Source: Spirochaetales bacterium (GTDB lineage Bacteria > Spirochaetota > Spirochaetia > DSM-2461). Taken from it: a stretch of DNA of 64,000 nt. Of this stretch, positions 27,762-37,701 are shown piece after piece. Position 1 is the stretch's first letter, and every line of letters begins with the position of its first letter. A program made the translations under genes and the position numbers. The notes under the pieces are model-generated. The model searched no databases. It had not been told where the DNA came from and saw nothing but the letters and a program-made list of their open reading frames with translations. Location: NCBI GenBank assembly GCA_028533045.1, contig JAQQAP010000017.1, positions 1 to 64,000 on the forward strand, in the 5' to 3' direction.

Positions 27762-28136
27762 ATGCCGACGATTAACCAGTTGATTAGAAAGGGAAGAAAA
27801 GCTTCCGTTAAAAAGACTAACTCACCTGCTCTCCAGTCCTGTCCTCAGAGAAGAGGGGTTTGTACCAGGGTTATGACTATGACTCCTAAGAAACCTAATT
27901 CTGCTTTGAGAAAAGTGGCGAGAGTTAGATTGAGCAATGGTATGGAAGCTACTGCTTATATTCCCGGAATTGGCCACAATCTCCAGGAGCACTCTGTTGT
28001 TCTGTTGAGAGGTGGTAGAGTGAAGGATCTTCCCGGTGTACGGTACCACATTGTGCGCGGTACCAAAGATGCACTGGGTGTAGATAGCAGAAAGCAGGCT
28101 CGTTCCAAGTATGGAACCAAGAAGCCTAAGGCCTAG
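27762..28136 (+). CDS. rpsL: 30S ribosomal protein S12
   Basis: The 124-aa protein keeps [12 protein letters not shown] and [25 protein letters not shown]; both lysines whose change gives streptomycin resistance are wild type. AAGGAG lies 11 bases before the ATG. It has its own promoter. Confidence 0.98.
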   Translation: MPTINQLIRKGRKASVKKTNSPALQSCPQRRGVCTRVMTMTPKKPNSALRKVARVRLSNGMEATAYIPGIGHNLQEHSVVLLRGGRVKDLPGVRYHIVRGTKDALGVDSRKQARSKYGTKKPKA

Positions 28137-28144
28137 GGGAAGTT

Positions 28145-28615
28145 ATGTCCAGAAGAAGAGAAGCTCCCGTTAGACCTGTAAGTCCTGATGCGAAGTATGG
28201 AAGCCCTGTTGTTACCAAATTCATCAGGAGAATGATGGTTGACGGTAAAAAGTCCGTAAGTGCTAAGGTTATGTACAGCGCTATGGATATTATGGCTGAT
28301 AAGGCTCAGAAAGATGCTCTTGAAGTGTTTCTCGGTGCCCTTGAAAATGTAAAACCCTCTTTTGAGGTAAAGTCTCGCCGAGTTGGTGGTTCTACTTATC
28401 AGGTTCCTATTGAGATCCGAGAAGTTCGCCGTGAAGCGTTGGCTATGAGATGGTTGATTGCTGCTGCACGTTCTAGAAGCGGTAGAAGCATGGGTGAAAA
28501 GCTGAGTGCTGAGTTGCTTGATGCTTTCAATTCAACCGGATCTGCTTTTAAGAAAAAGGAAGATACCCACAGAATGGCTGAAGCTAATAAGGCTTTTAGT
28601 CACTATAAGTGGTAG
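28145..28615 (+). CDS. rpsG: 30S ribosomal protein S7
   Basis: The 156-aa protein matches S7 in length and keeps the [19 protein letters not shown]-like N-terminus, [12 protein letters not shown] and the C-terminal FSHYKW. fusA, which normally follows, is absent; a 380-base gap leads to tuf. Confidence 0.98.
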   Translation: MSRRREAPVRPVSPDAKYGSPVVTKFIRRMMVDGKKSVSAKVMYSAMDIMADKAQKDALEVFLGALENVKPSFEVKSRRVGGSTYQVPIEIREVRREALAMRWLIAAARSRSGRSMGEKLSAELLDAFNSTGSAFKKKEDTHRMAEANKAFSHYKW

Positions 28616-28995
28616 TCGTTCTTTAAATACGGGGTGCCGCTCGTTGAGCGGGCATTCCGGAAATTGGTTAGTAACCTGCGATATGTCTGTTTATGCAGAC
28701 CTCTTTCGATAGGATGTCCGGTTCGTTGGATTATTGCTAAACCGCCGTGTTGACGGTAGGTAGCACCTGTTTTGACCGGGTTTGACAGTATATTTGTGTC
28801 TCTATTGCCGTTTAGGCGGTTTTTGAATCCTTTTCGTAAGATTTTTCTGCATAAAAACATAGAATCAGGTTCTTGCCCTGTTGTATATGATCTTGACTTT
28901 TGTTAATATCATCGTGCCAAAATTAGATTGGCGTGAATTGACTGTGATCAATTTTATATTTTTTGTGTTTTTGGAAGAGCCCAGGAGGATTTACG
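28616..28995 (+). promoter_or_regulatory. 380-base structured gap between rpsG and tuf
   Basis: No gene was seen here. Possible stems: TGCC-GCTC/GAGC-GGGCA (about 28635-28654), an outer CCGGA (28657-28661)/TCCGG (28717-28721) enclosing GGTT/AACC (28667-28676) and GTCTG/CAGAC (28685-28700), CCGT/ACGG (28745-28755), and AAACCGCC (about 28739-28746) pairing with GGCGGTTT (28816-28823) followed by TTT, which could end rpsG transcripts. The 28860-28980 part is AT-rich and should hold the tuf promoter, but no pair of boxes with good spacing stood out. Confidence 0.4.
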
Positions 28996-30183
28996 ATGGC
29001 TAAAGAAAAATTCGAAAGGACAAAACCGCATGTAAATGTCGGTACCATTGGACACGTAGACCACGGTAAGACTACTCTTACTGCGGCTATCTCTATGTAT
29101 TGTGCTTCTAAGACTGGTGATAAGGTTATGTCTTATGATCAGATTGACAACGCTCCCGAAGAAAGAGAGCGTGGTATTACCATTAATACCCGTCACGTTG
29201 AGTACCAGACCGGTGAACGACACTACGCTCACGTAGACTGTCCCGGACATGCCGACTACATTAAGAACATGATTACCGGTGCTGCCCAGATGGATGGTGC
29301 TGTTCTTCTCGTAGCCGCTGACTCTGGTCCCGAACCCCAGACAAGAGAGCACATCCTTCTTGCTAAGCAGGTAGGTGTACCCAAGCTTATCGTTTTTATG
29401 AACAAGCTTGACCTGGCTGACCCCGAGTTGGTTGACCTGGTAGAGATGGAAGTTCAGGAACTCCTTTCCGAGTATGGTTATGATGGAGATACTACTCCCA
29501 TTATTAAAGGTTCTGCATTCGAAGCTATGTCTAATCTGGAAGATGCCGATAAGACTGCTCCTATTCAGGAACTTCTCGATACTATGGATTCTTATTTTCC
29601 TGTTCCCGAGAGAGCAGTTGATAAGCCCTTCCTGATGCCCATCGAAGACGTTTTCTCTATCTCCGGTCGTGGTACCGTTGTAACAGGTAGAGTTGAGTCC
29701 GGTGTGGTTCACGTAGGTGACGAAATTGAAATTGTTGGTGTACGGGAAACTCAGAAGACTACCTGTACCGGTGTTGAAATGTTTAACAAGCTTCTTGACG
29801 AAGGTCAGGCTGGTGACAACATTGGTGCACTTCTTCGTGGTGTAGATAAAAATCAGGTAGAAAGAGGACAGGTTCTTTGTAAGCCTGGAACAATTTCTCC
29901 CCATGCCAAGTTTGAGGCATCTATCTACTGTCTTACCAAGGATGAAGGTGGACGTCACAATCCCTTCTTCACTGGTTATAGACCCCAGTTTTACTTCCGG
30001 ACCACTGATATTACCGGTACCGTAACTCTTCCTGCTGACAAGCAGATGGTTATGCCCGGTGACAACACTACCATTTCCGGTGAGCTGATTCACCCCATCG
30101 CCATGGATAAAGGACTTCGGTTCGCTATCCGCGAAGGTGGTAGAACTGTAGCTTCCGGTCAGGTAACTGAAATTACTGAATAG
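28996..30183 (+). CDS. tuf: Elongation factor Tu
   Basis: EF-Tu brings aminoacyl-tRNA to the ribosome. The ATG at 28996 follows AGGAGG and gives 395 aa. G1 [10 protein letters not shown] (about 19-28), G2 region [20 protein letters not shown] and NKLD motifs are all present. It directly precedes the S10 operon, separated only by a terminator hairpin and the rpsJ ribosome site. Confidence 0.98.
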   Translation: MAKEKFERTKPHVNVGTIGHVDHGKTTLTAAISMYCASKTGDKVMSYDQIDNAPEERERGITINTRHVEYQTGERHYAHVDCPGHADYIKNMITGAAQMDGAVLLVAADSGPEPQTREHILLAKQVGVPKLIVFMNKLDLADPELVDLVEMEVQELLSEYGYDGDTTPIIKGSAFEAMSNLEDADKTAPIQELLDTMDSYFPVPERAVDKPFLMPIEDVFSISGRGTVVTGRVESGVVHVGDEIEIVGVRETQKTTCTGVEMFNKLLDEGQAGDNIGALLRGVDKNQVERGQVLCKPGTISPHAKFEASIYCLTKDEGGRHNPFFTGYRPQFYFRTTDITGTVTLPADKQMVMPGDNTTISGELIHPIAMDKGLRFAIREGGRTVASGQVTEITE

Positions 30184-30198
30184 TTAATTGGAGAGGGT

Positions 30199-30227
30199 GC
30201 CGCCCCTTTATAGGGCGGCGCTTTTTT
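30199..30227 (+). terminator. Terminator between tuf and rpsJ
   Basis: GCCGCCC (30199-30205) and GGGCGGC (30213-30219) form a 7-bp GC stem with a 7-base loop, then GC and TTTTTT. With no promoter between it and rpsJ it probably works in part, giving more tuf than ribosomal-protein message. Confidence 0.8.
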
Positions 30228-30241
30228 CTCCCGGAGGAATG

Positions 30242-30550
30242 ATGGCTAACGAGAAGATTAGAGTAAGGTTAAGAGGATTTGACGCGGAATTGGTTGATCA
30301 GAGCGCTAGATCTATTGTAGATGCGGCTCAGAAGAAGGGTGCCAGAGTATCTGGTCCTGTTCCTCTTCCTACTAAAATCAACAAATTTACGGTTTTGAAA
30401 TCAACTTTTGTTAATAAGAAATCTAGAGAGCAGTTCGAAATGCGAACTCACAAAAGACTGATTGATATACTTGAACCAACCTCTGCTGTTATGGACGCGC
30501 TGATGGGACTTGAACTTCCCGCCGGTGTTGATGTCGATATCAAACAGTAA
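30242..30550 (+). CDS. rpsJ: 30S ribosomal protein S10
   Basis: The 102-aa protein ([20 protein letters not shown]...) starts at the second of two adjacent ATGs, which has GGAGG 4 bases upstream. It begins the S10-spc-alpha series. S10 is also the NusE partner in antitermination. Confidence 0.97.
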   Translation: MANEKIRVRLRGFDAELVDQSARSIVDAAQKKGARVSGPVPLPTKINKFTVLKSTFVNKKSREQFEMRTHKRLIDILEPTSAVMDALMGLELPAGVDVDIKQ

Positions 30551-30576
30551 GTTAGTTGGGTGTACTGAGGAAAAAA

Positions 30577-31200
30577 ATGGTCGGATTGATTGGTAAAAAG
30601 ATCGGAATGACACAAGTGTTCGACGCAGATGGTGAATTGACACCTGTAACTGTTATATCTGTCGAACCTAATGTGGTTGTTGCCAGCAAAACGGAAGAAA
30701 CGGACGGCTATGAAGCTGTTGTACTGGGTTCCGTAGAAAAGAAAGCAAGTCGGGTTTCCAAACCCTATGCTGGCCAGTTTAAGGGCGATGTAGCCCCTAG
30801 AAGACATCTCGTAGAAATGCGGGATTTTGAAAAGGAATGTACTGTCGGAGACTCCTTTGGTGTTGAGTTGTTCGAAGACATGAGATATGTAGATGTAATC
30901 GGTACTACCAAAGGTAAAGGTTTCCAGGGTGTTATGAAGCGTCACAACTTTAAGGGTGGACGCAAGACCCATGGTTCCAAGTTCCATAGAGCAAATGGTT
31001 CTACCGGTATGGCTGCTTACCCCTCCAAGGTTATCAAGGGAACCAAGATGGCCGGACGAATGGGTGGTGAGCGAAAGACTGTACAGAATCTCGCTGTTGT
31101 AAAAGTGGATCAGGAAAAGGGCGTTCTCCTCATTAGAGGTGCCGTTCCCGGTACCAAGGACAGCATGGTCCTTGTTCGCAAGGCAAAGAAGAAGAGGTAG
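30577..31200 (+). CDS. rplC: 50S ribosomal protein L3
   Basis: The 207-aa protein starts MVGLIGKKIGMTQVF, the family's normal N-terminus, after TGAGGA. The core segment FKGGRKTHGSKFHRANGSTG (about 130-149) is intact. An upstream in-frame start at 30556 is not supported. Confidence 0.97.
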   Translation: MVGLIGKKIGMTQVFDADGELTPVTVISVEPNVVVASKTEETDGYEAVVLGSVEKKASRVSKPYAGQFKGDVAPRRHLVEMRDFEKECTVGDSFGVELFEDMRYVDVIGTTKGKGFQGVMKRHNFKGGRKTHGSKFHRANGSTGMAAYPSKVIKGTKMAGRMGGERKTVQNLAVVKVDQEKGVLLIRGAVPGTKDSMVLVRKAKKKR

Positions 31201-31203
31201 TAG

Positions 31204-31830
31204 ATGGAAAAGAAAGTTTACTCCGTTGACGGAAAAGAAGTTAAAAGCATTGAGCTTAGCGATTCCGTATTTGCCAGAGAAGTAAGTGAAGGATCCATTT
31301 ACAACGCTATTAAAAACGAGCTGGCGAATAAGAGAGTCGGAACTGCTTCAACCAAAGGTAGAAGCGAAGTTAAAGGAAGTGGTGCCAAACCCTGGAGACA
31401 GAAGGGAACTGGACGGGCGAGAGCCGGTCACAAGAGATCCCCTGTATGGGTTGGCGGTGGTATCGTCTTTGGTCCTAAGCCCAGAGATTATAGTTACAAG
31501 CTTCCCAAGAAAATAAAGAGACTGGCTATTAAGTCTATTCTGAGCCTCAAAGCTCAGGATGATGCCAAGTTCAAGGTTGTTGAGGATTTCACTGTTGAAT
31601 CCGGCAAAACCAAGGATCTGGTAAAGTTGCTTAAGAATCTGGTTTCCGATGAACGAACTGTTATTATCCTTAAGGATGATGACAGCATGGTGAAAAGAGC
31701 CGGCGCTAATATCGCCAATGTAAACATTCTGTCTTACAACAGACTGAATGCCCACGACCTTTTCTATGGCAAGAATGTTCTTGTTCTGGAAGGTGCGGCT
31801 CTCAAGCTGAATGAATTCTATGCTAATTGA
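31204..31830 (+). CDS. rplD: 50S ribosomal protein L4
   Basis: The 208-aa protein has the conserved internal loop KPWRQKGTGRARAG (about 60-73) that lines the exit tunnel. L4 represses the S10 operon in E. coli; a similar leader was not looked for here beyond the tuf-rpsJ gap. Confidence 0.97.
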   Translation: MEKKVYSVDGKEVKSIELSDSVFAREVSEGSIYNAIKNELANKRVGTASTKGRSEVKGSGAKPWRQKGTGRARAGHKRSPVWVGGGIVFGPKPRDYSYKLPKKIKRLAIKSILSLKAQDDAKFKVVEDFTVESGKTKDLVKLLKNLVSDERTVIILKDDDSMVKRAGANIANVNILSYNRLNAHDLFYGKNVLVLEGAALKLNEFYAN

Positions 31831-31838
31831 GGTTGAGT

Positions 31839-32153
31839 ATGGATGCTAGTCAGATAATTTTAGAGCCTGTTCTTACAGAAAAGACAAACATTCTGAAAGA
31901 ACAGGACAAGAAAAAATACGTTTTTAAGGTTGCCAAAAAGGCTAACAAAGTAGAGATCATGAAAGCAATTGACGCTCTTTACTCTGTAAAGCCCATTTCT
32001 TGCAATATTGTTAATGTAAGAGGCAAGAAACGAGCTAACATGCCCGTTTCAAAGACAACCTATAAAAGAGGTTACGGCTTAACCGCTTCTTGGAAGAAAG
32101 CCGTAGTTACCATGGCCCCCGGGGATAAAATTGATATCCTGGAAGGCGTGTAA
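31839..32153 (+). CDS. rplW: 50S ribosomal protein L23
   Basis: The 104-aa protein starts at the ATG at 31839, which has GAGG upstream and begins MDASQIILEPVLTEKTN. It docks trigger factor and SRP at the tunnel exit. A TTG at 31827 would overlap rplD but has no ribosome site. Confidence 0.96.
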   Translation: MDASQIILEPVLTEKTNILKEQDKKKYVFKVAKKANKVEIMKAIDALYSVKPISCNIVNVRGKKRANMPVSKTTYKRGYGLTASWKKAVVTMAPGDKIDILEGV

Positions 32154-32174
32154 GGTTAAAGGGAGACTGTTAAA

Positions 32175-32999
32175 ATGGGTATGAAGACATATAACCCCAG
32201 GACACCGTCCCAGAGATACAGACAGAGTCTGGATTTCGAGGAAATTACCAGAAGCACACCGGAAAAGAGCCTTTCCCGGGGTGTTTCAAGTAAAGCCGGG
32301 CGTGGTGCCGGCGGTAGAATCAGTGTTCGTCGTCGAGGTGGTGGACACAAGAGAAAGTTTCGAGTAATCGACTTCAAGCGTGATAAGTTTGGTGTTCCCG
32401 GCAAGATTGCCGAGATCGAATACGATCCCAACAGAAGCGCTAATATTGCTCTTGTTAACTACGTTGACGGAGAAAAAAGATACATCCTTTGTCCCAAGGG
32501 TATGAAGGTTGGCGATCAGGTTGTCAGCGGTAAGGACGCTCCTATTGAAGTAGGAAACGCTCTTCCCCTGGAAAACATTCCTGTAGGTCGTCTTGTTCAT
32601 GCTGTTGAATTGCAGATTGGACGAGGTGCTCAGCTCGTAAGAGCCGCCGGTGGTAGTGCGCTTATCGCTGCTAAAGAGGGTCAGTACGTAACCCTTAAGC
32701 TTTCTTCCGGTGAAATGAGAATGGTTCATAAAAGATGTATCGCTACCATCGGTGAAGTTGGTAACGAAGATCACATGAACGTAAAGATCGGTAAGGCCGG
32801 ACGTTCCCGCTGGATGGGTAAACGGCCCAAGGTTCGAGGTGTTGTAATGAACCCCGTCGATCACCCCCATGGTGGTGGTGAAGGTAAGACTTCCGGAGGA
32901 CGTCATCCCGTTTCTCCCTGGGGTAAACCGACTAAGGGTTACAAAACCAGAAAGAAACATAAGAACTCTGACAAGTTTATTGTCAAGAGAAGAAAGTAA
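32175..32999 (+). CDS. rplB: 50S ribosomal protein L2
   Basis: The 274-aa protein has the C-terminal [18 protein letters not shown] signature with the His near residue 230 needed for peptidyl transfer, and [25 protein letters not shown] end. Confidence 0.98.
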   Translation: MGMKTYNPRTPSQRYRQSLDFEEITRSTPEKSLSRGVSSKAGRGAGGRISVRRRGGGHKRKFRVIDFKRDKFGVPGKIAEIEYDPNRSANIALVNYVDGEKRYILCPKGMKVGDQVVSGKDAPIEVGNALPLENIPVGRLVHAVELQIGRGAQLVRAAGGSALIAAKEGQYVTLKLSSGEMRMVHKRCIATIGEVGNEDHMNVKIGKAGRSRWMGKRPKVRGVVMNPVDHPHGGGEGKTSGGRHPVSPWGKPTKGYKTRKKHKNSDKFIVKRRK

Positions 33000-33011
33000 T
33001 AGGAGTTTGCC

Positions 33012-33290
33012 ATGTCCAGATCAGTAAAGAAGGGCCCCTTTGTGGCAAAGAGTTTATATAAGAAGGTTCTCGCCGAGAGTGAAGCTGCCAAGAAGGGAAT
33101 GATTAAAACTTATTCCCGTTCTTCCACAATCATTCCCGAGATGGTTGGCATGACCATTTCCGTATACAACGGAAAGACCTGGGTTCCCGTTTACGTAACC
33201 GAGAACCTGGTAGGTCACAAGCTGGGAGAATTTTCCCCTACCAGAACTTACCGCGGTCATGCCGCGTCTGATAAGAAGGCCAGGAGATAG
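33012..33290 (+). CDS. rpsS: 30S ribosomal protein S19
   Basis: The 92-aa protein has [14 protein letters not shown] at the start and [17 protein letters not shown] at about 68-84, as expected. AGGAG precedes the ATG. Confidence 0.98.
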   Translation: MSRSVKKGPFVAKSLYKKVLAESEAAKKGMIKTYSRSSTIIPEMVGMTISVYNGKTWVPVYVTENLVGHKLGEFSPTRTYRGHAASDKKARR

Positions 33291-33292
33291 GT

Positions 33293-33655
33293 ATGGAAGC
33301 AAAGAAAGGTTATAGTGCAAAGGTAAAGAATTTACCCATGTCTCCTTTTAAGATCAGACCTATTGCGGACAATATCCGCAGAAAGCCCTATGTTGAAGCT
33401 GTTGCCATTTTGGAAGCGCTTCCCAACAAAGGTGCCAAGTATCTTAAGAAGCTTGTGGAATCTGCTGCTGCTAACGCACTTTATCAGAATGATATGCTTG
33501 ATGAAGAAATGCTCTTCATCAGCGAACTGATGGTTGACGGTGGTCCTACCGCTAAAAGAATGTGGCCCCGTTCCAGAGGACGGGCGGACCGGATTCTTAA
33601 AAGAACCAGCCATATTTCCGTCGTTCTCGACGAAATTAGCAAGGCAGGAGAGTAA
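33293..33655 (+). CDS. rplV: 50S ribosomal protein L22
   Basis: The 120-aa protein has the tunnel loop region with DGGPTAKRMWPRSRGRADRI (about 82-101) typical of L22. It starts three bases after rpsS. Confidence 0.97.
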   Translation: MEAKKGYSAKVKNLPMSPFKIRPIADNIRRKPYVEAVAILEALPNKGAKYLKKLVESAAANALYQNDMLDEEMLFISELMVDGGPTAKRMWPRSRGRADRILKRTSHISVVLDEISKAGE

Positions 33656-33657
33656 CG

Positions 33658-34359
33658 ATGGGACAGAAAGTTAATCCTTACGGTTTTAGATTGGGTGTTA
33701 ACAAGACCTGGAAATCCAGATGGTATGTTGACCCCAGAGATTATGCTAAGACTCTTCATGAAGATCTTATGCTGAGAAAAACGTTTCTGGACTATCCCGA
33801 AACCAAAGGTGCTGACATCGGTGATGTAGAAATCATCCGTCAGCCCCAGATGATCACCATGATCGTTCATACGGCCAGACCCGGTGTTATCATCGGTTCC
33901 AAGGGAGCTACCATTGAAAAGATCAGCGGTAGACTTCAGAAACTGACCGATAAAAAGATCCAGGTAAAGATCAGAGAGATCAAGAAGCCCGAAGCTGACG
34001 CTCAGGTTATTGCTCTGAACATTGCCAAGCAGCTTAAAGGAAGAGCCGCCTTCAGACGTGTTCTCAAAATGGCTGTACAGAACGCTATGAAAACTGGCGT
34101 TCAGGGAATCAAAATCAAGATTTCCGGAAGATTGGGTGGAGCTGAAATGGCTCGAACCATGGAAATGAAGGAAGGAAGAATCCCCCTTCACACTCTCCGG
34201 GCCGATATTGATTACGGTTTTGCCGAATCCCACACCACTTTTGGTGTAATCGGTGTTAAAGTCTGGATCTTCCAGGGAGAGGTTTACGGTCAGGAAAAGA
34301 ATGACGATGCCGGCCTCTTGGCAAAAAAACAGAGAGAGAAATCTCAGGCAAGGAGTTAG
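33658..34359 (+). CDS. rpsC: 30S ribosomal protein S3
   Basis: The 233-aa protein starts MGQKVNPYGFRLGV, has a KH motif PGVIIGSKGATIEK (about 78-91) and ends in a short basic tail. It helps unwind mRNA at the entry tunnel. Confidence 0.98.
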   Translation: MGQKVNPYGFRLGVNKTWKSRWYVDPRDYAKTLHEDLMLRKTFLDYPETKGADIGDVEIIRQPQMITMIVHTARPGVIIGSKGATIEKISGRLQKLTDKKIQVKIREIKKPEADAQVIALNIAKQLKGRAAFRRVLKMAVQNAMKTGVQGIKIKISGRLGGAEMARTMEMKEGRIPLHTLRADIDYGFAESHTTFGVIGVKVWIFQGEVYGQEKNDDAGLLAKKQREKSQARS

Positions 34360-34362
34360 GTA

Positions 34363-34779
34363 ATGCTGAGTCCCAAAAAGACAAAGTTTAGAAAACGCCA
34401 GAGAGGAACAATGAAGGGTAACGCCACCAGAGGTAATACTATTGCCTTTGGTGAGTTCGGCCTTGTCGCTCTCGATAGAAAGTGGATTACCGCCCGTCAG
34501 ATAGAAGCTGCTCGTGTTGCCATGACACGTCACTGTAAGAGAGCAGGTAAGGTTTGGATTCGGATTTTTCCCGATGTACCTTACACCAAGAAGCCTGCCG
34601 AAACTCGAATGGGTAAGGGTAAAGGTGCCCCCGAAAAGTGGGTTGCCGTTGTAAAACCTGGAACGGTAATGTTCGAACTGGCCGGTGTTGAGCCTGAATT
34701 GGCACGCCGAGCTATGGAATTGGCTGGAAGCAAGCTTCCGATCAAAACCAAGTTTGTAGAAAAGCACGGGGAGAATTAG
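34363..34779 (+). CDS. rplP: 50S ribosomal protein L16
   Basis: The 138-aa protein starts [15 protein letters not shown] and has [18 protein letters not shown] (about 83-100), the normal signature. Confidence 0.98.
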   Translation: MLSPKKTKFRKRQRGTMKGNATRGNTIAFGEFGLVALDRKWITARQIEAARVAMTRHCKRAGKVWIRIFPDVPYTKKPAETRMGKGKGAPEKWVAVVKPGTVMFELAGVEPELARRAMELAGSKLPIKTKFVEKHGEN

Positions 34780-34782
34780 GAC

Positions 34783-34983
34783 ATGAAAGAAACTTTTAAT
34801 GACCTGACCCTTGACGAGATGAAGAGCAAGAAAGCGGAACTGACTAAAAGAATGCACGATATCCGTTTTGAGATGGTTCTGGGACATTTGGAAAATCCTA
34901 TGGAAAAGAGACTTGTCCGCAGAAAAATCGCCCGTCTTAGTACCCTGATCAACGAAGTTGAATCGGGTAAAAGAAAGGCATAG
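34783..34983 (+). CDS. rpmC: 50S ribosomal protein L29
   Basis: The 66-aa all-helical protein has the LENPMEKRLVRRKIARL segment (about 38-54) of L29. Place between rplP and rpsQ is universal. Confidence 0.96.
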   Translation: MKETFNDLTLDEMKSKKAELTKRMHDIRFEMVLGHLENPMEKRLVRRKIARLSTLINEVESGKRKA

Positions 34984-34999
34984 GGTTGAGGTAAAATAA

Positions 35000-35260
35000 A
35001 TGAGTGATAAGACAGTTAACAAAAAAAGTTTTACCGGCCTCGTTGTCAGCAACAAAATGGATAAGACCATCGTTGTAAAGATTTCTACCAAGAAACTGGA
35101 TCCTCTTTACAAGAAGTACGTATCCAAGTCGGTAAAATACAAGGCTCATGATGAAAAGAATGAGGCTAATGAAGGTGATACGGTTCGTATTCTTGAATGC
35201 AGACCTATCAGCAAAGATAAAACCTGGGTACTCCAGGAAATCGTTGAACGGGCCAAATAG
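35000..35260 (+). CDS. rpsQ: 30S ribosomal protein S17
   Basis: The 86-aa OB-fold protein has KSFTGLVVSNKMDKTIVV (9-26) and GDTVRILECRPISKDKTW (about 58-75). TTGAGG precedes the ATG. Confidence 0.97.
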   Translation: MSDKTVNKKSFTGLVVSNKMDKTIVVKISTKKLDPLYKKYVSKSVKYKAHDEKNEANEGDTVRILECRPISKDKTWVLQEIVERAK

Positions 35261-35275
35261 GTAACTGGAGGAAGT

Positions 35276-35644
35276 ATGATTCAGGATAATACGTATTTAA
35301 ACGTAGCGGATAACTCCGGTGCCAAAAAGGTTCAGTGTATTAAAGTTCTCGGCGGAAGCCATAGAAGGTTTGCTACTGTAGGCGACATTATTGTTGTAAC
35401 AGTAAAAGACGCTCTGCCCAATGCAGCCATCAAGAAAGGTGATGTTAAGAAGGCCGTTATCGTTCGTACTCACAAAGAGTATCGACGACTGGACGGTACT
35501 TACATTCGCTTTGACGACAATGCTTGTGTAATCCTTGATGCGAACCTGGCTCCTGTTGGTAAGCGTATTTTCGGACCGGTAGCAAGAGAGCTGCGGGACA
35601 CGGGATATATGAAAGTTGTATCCCTTGCGCCGGAAGTACTTTAG
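35276..35644 (+). CDS. rplN: 50S ribosomal protein L14
   Basis: The 122-aa protein starts [19 protein letters not shown] and ends with [23 protein letters not shown]-type sequence; full length and unmodified. GGAGG precedes the ATG. Confidence 0.98.
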   Translation: MIQDNTYLNVADNSGAKKVQCIKVLGGSHRRFATVGDIIVVTVKDALPNAAIKKGDVKKAVIVRTHKEYRRLDGTYIRFDDNACVILDANLAPVGKRIFGPVARELRDTGYMKVVSLAPEVL

Positions 35645-35653
35645 GAGTTAATC

Positions 35654-35971
35654 ATGACTGATGTAAAGGTTAAGCTTAAAAAAGGTGACAATGTACGTGT
35701 GATTGCCGGAAAAGACAAAGGCAAGGAAGGACGTATATTAAAGATTGACAGAAAAGATGGAAGAGTCATCGTGGAAGGTCTTAACATGGTTAAAAAGTCC
35801 ATGAGACCCCAGCGTGAAGGAGAAAAGGGCAGCATTGCTGAAATCGAAGCTCCTCTGCAGATTTCCAACGTAATGATTCTTTGCAAGAAGTGCGGACCTA
35901 CTCGAATTGGTTATCAGGTAACTGAAGACGCCAAGCATCGGGTTTGTAAGAAATGTGGGGAAAGACTGTAA
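35654..35971 (+). CDS. rplX: 50S ribosomal protein L24
   Basis: The 105-aa protein has the KOW motif [20 protein letters not shown] (about 9-28) and a C-terminal zinc-ribbon-like CKKCGPTR...CKKCGERL with four Cys. Its stop overlaps the rplE start (TAATG). Confidence 0.96.
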   Translation: MTDVKVKLKKGDNVRVIAGKDKGKEGRILKIDRKDGRVIVEGLNMVKKSMRPQREGEKGSIAEIEAPLQISNVMILCKKCGPTRIGYQVTEDAKHRVCKKCGERL

Positions 35972-36525
35972 TGGCTAAGAATAATACACCCAGGCTTAAA
36001 AAGCTTTATAAAGAAAAACTCGCTGCCGAAATGAACAGCGACTTCAAGTATAAGTCTACTATGCAGATTCCCAAGATCGAAAAGATTGTAGTCAGCATGG
36101 GCGTGGGCGAAGCGGTTGCCAACAAGAAACTTCTTGATGCAGCTGTTGAAGAGCTTGGTATCATAACCGGTCAGAGGCCGATTAAGACCAAAGCCCGAAA
36201 GTCCATCGCTACCTTCAAGATTCGCGAAGGCCAGGAGATTGGTACCAAGGTAACTCTCCGGGGTGACATGATGTATGAATTTCTTGATCGTCTTGTTAAT
36301 ATTTCCCTTCCCCGTGTAAAGGACTTTCGCGGTGTAAACCCGAAGGCTTTCGACGGAAGAGGAAACTACTCTCTGGGTATTGAAGAGCAGATTATTTTTC
36401 CTGAGATTGACTACGATAAGATCGAAAAGATTTCCGGTCTTAATGTAGCCATTGTAACTTCGGCGAAGACTGACGACGAGGCAAGAGAACTTCTTAAGAA
36501 GTTCGGTATGCCTTTTAGCAAATAG
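35971..36525 (+). CDS. rplE: 50S ribosomal protein L5
   Basis: The 184-aa protein starts at the ATG overlapping the rplX stop; family residues begin right there ([16 protein letters not shown]). It binds 5S r[21 protein letters not shown] (about 130-147) is the family signature. Confidence 0.97.
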   Translation: MAKNNTPRLKKLYKEKLAAEMNSDFKYKSTMQIPKIEKIVVSMGVGEAVANKKLLDAAVEELGIITGQRPIKTKARKSIATFKIREGQEIGTKVTLRGDMMYEFLDRLVNISLPRVKDFRGVNPKAFDGRGNYSLGIEEQIIFPEIDYDKIEKISGLNVAIVTSAKTDDEARELLKKFGMPFSK

Positions 36526-36536
36526 GGAGTTTGTAG

Positions 36537-36722
36537 ATGGCAAAGAAATCCATGATAATCAAGGCTCAGAGAAAGCCTAAATATAGCACCAGAGTAGTTA
36601 GACGTTGTAAAATATGCGGCAGACCACGCGGATATATGAGAAAATTCGATATGTGCAGAATCTGTTTTAGAAAATTGGCCAATGACGGGATGATTCCCGG
36701 TGTAACTAAATCCAGCTGGTAG
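36537..36722 (+). CDS. rpsN: 30S ribosomal protein S14, zinc-binding type
   Basis: The 61-aa short S14 carries CKIC (24-27) and CRIC (40-43), the zinc (C+) form. With C+ L33 and L36 in the same window, all three proteins that often have zinc-free paralogues are zinc forms here. GGGAG precedes the ATG. Confidence 0.97.
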   Translation: MAKKSMIIKAQRKPKYSTRVVRRCKICGRPRGYMRKFDMCRICFRKLANDGMIPGVTKSSW

Positions 36723-36731
36723 GAGTGTGAA

Positions 36732-37136
36732 ATGAGTGTTTCCGATCCCGTAGCAGATATGCTTACAAAAATCAGGAATGCCAGCAGAGCCAAATTGGAA
36801 AAGGCTGATATCATGCCTTCCAAACTCAAGCTGGAAGTAATTAAGATCCTGAAGAATGAAGGGTACATTAAGAACTTTAAAAAAATTACAGACAAGGATT
36901 CTGGCAAGAGCTTTATCCGTGTAATCATGAAGTACGATGAGGATTCCAATCCCATCATCCATGGTCTCAAGTCTGTATCAACCCCCGGTCGGCGGGTTTA
37001 TACCGGATACAAGAAGATCCCCCGGGTTTTCAACGGTTATGGTACGGTTATCGTATCTACTTCTATTGGTGTAACAACCGGTAAGAAGGCTGTTCAGAAC
37101 AAGGTCGGCGGCGAAATTCTCTGTACTGTTTGGTAA
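36732..37136 (+). CDS. rpsH: 30S ribosomal protein S8
   Basis: The 134-aa protein starts [18 protein letters not shown] and ends [10 protein letters not shown], both typical. S8 represses the spc operon in E. coli. GGAG precedes the ATG. Confidence 0.98.
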   Translation: MSVSDPVADMLTKIRNASRAKLEKADIMPSKLKLEVIKILKNEGYIKNFKKITDKDSGKSFIRVIMKYDEDSNPIIHGLKSVSTPGRRVYTGYKKIPRVFNGYGTVIVSTSIGVTTGKKAVQNKVGGEILCTVW

Positions 37137-37148
37137 GGGGAGTAAGGT

Positions 37149-37688
37149 ATGTCACGAATAGGCAATAAGCCGGTAGGTATCCCCTCCGGTGTAAGTATTT
37201 CGGTTAAGGACAATGTTCTTACCGTTAAGGGTTCCAAGGGAGAATTGACTCAGTCTTTTCACCCTGAGGTATCCTTTGATATTCAGGAAAAAGAAGTTGT
37301 AGTTTCCAGAGTGGATGATTCCAAGAAGGCAAAATCCATGCACGGTCTCTACAGAAAGCTTCTTGATAACATGGTTACCGGTGTTTCCACAGGCTTCCAG
37401 AAGGCTCTTGTAATCAATGGTGTTGGTTACAGAGCGGAAATGAAGGGGAAAAATCTTCTTCTTAGCCTTGGTTATTCTACTCAAATAGAGTATGTTATAC
37501 CGGAAGGTGCCACTGTCGCTGTCGACGGTAACAATAAAGTTGTTGTTTCCGGGTCCGATAAGGCGATTGTAGGACAGGTTGCTTCCGAAATCCGGAGTCT
37601 CAGACCCCCCGAACCCTATAAAGGTAAGGGAATCAAGTATGAAGACGAGACCATCAGACGGAAAGCCGGTAAAACCGGTACTAAGTAG
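37149..37688 (+). CDS. rplF: 50S ribosomal protein L6
   Basis: The 179-aa protein has two L6 repeats and the C-terminal signature RPPEPYKGKGIKYEDE (about 152-167). GGGGAG precedes the ATG. Confidence 0.98.
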   Translation: MSRIGNKPVGIPSGVSISVKDNVLTVKGSKGELTQSFHPEVSFDIQEKEVVVSRVDDSKKAKSMHGLYRKLLDNMVTGVSTGFQKALVINGVGYRAEMKGKNLLLSLGYSTQIEYVIPEGATVAVDGNNKVVVSGSDKAIVGQVASEIRSLRPPEPYKGKGIKYEDETIRRKAGKTGTK

Positions 37689-37701
37689 GTAGTGGTATAG
37701 T

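Noticed and set aside
28650-28735. A tRNA-like cloverleaf (TCCGGTTCGTTGGA resembles a T-arm)
   Set aside because: Acceptor and anticodon stems do not pair properly; only a general folded region is supported.
28890-28966. Promoter for tuf using TTGACT at 28893 or 28938
   Set aside because: No acceptable -10 box lies 15-19 bases downstream of either.
33484-35091. 535-codon minus-strand open frame across rplV, rpsC, rplP and rpmC
   Set aside because: It is opposite four certain ribosomal protein genes; its product is Ser/Phe-rich with no family likeness.
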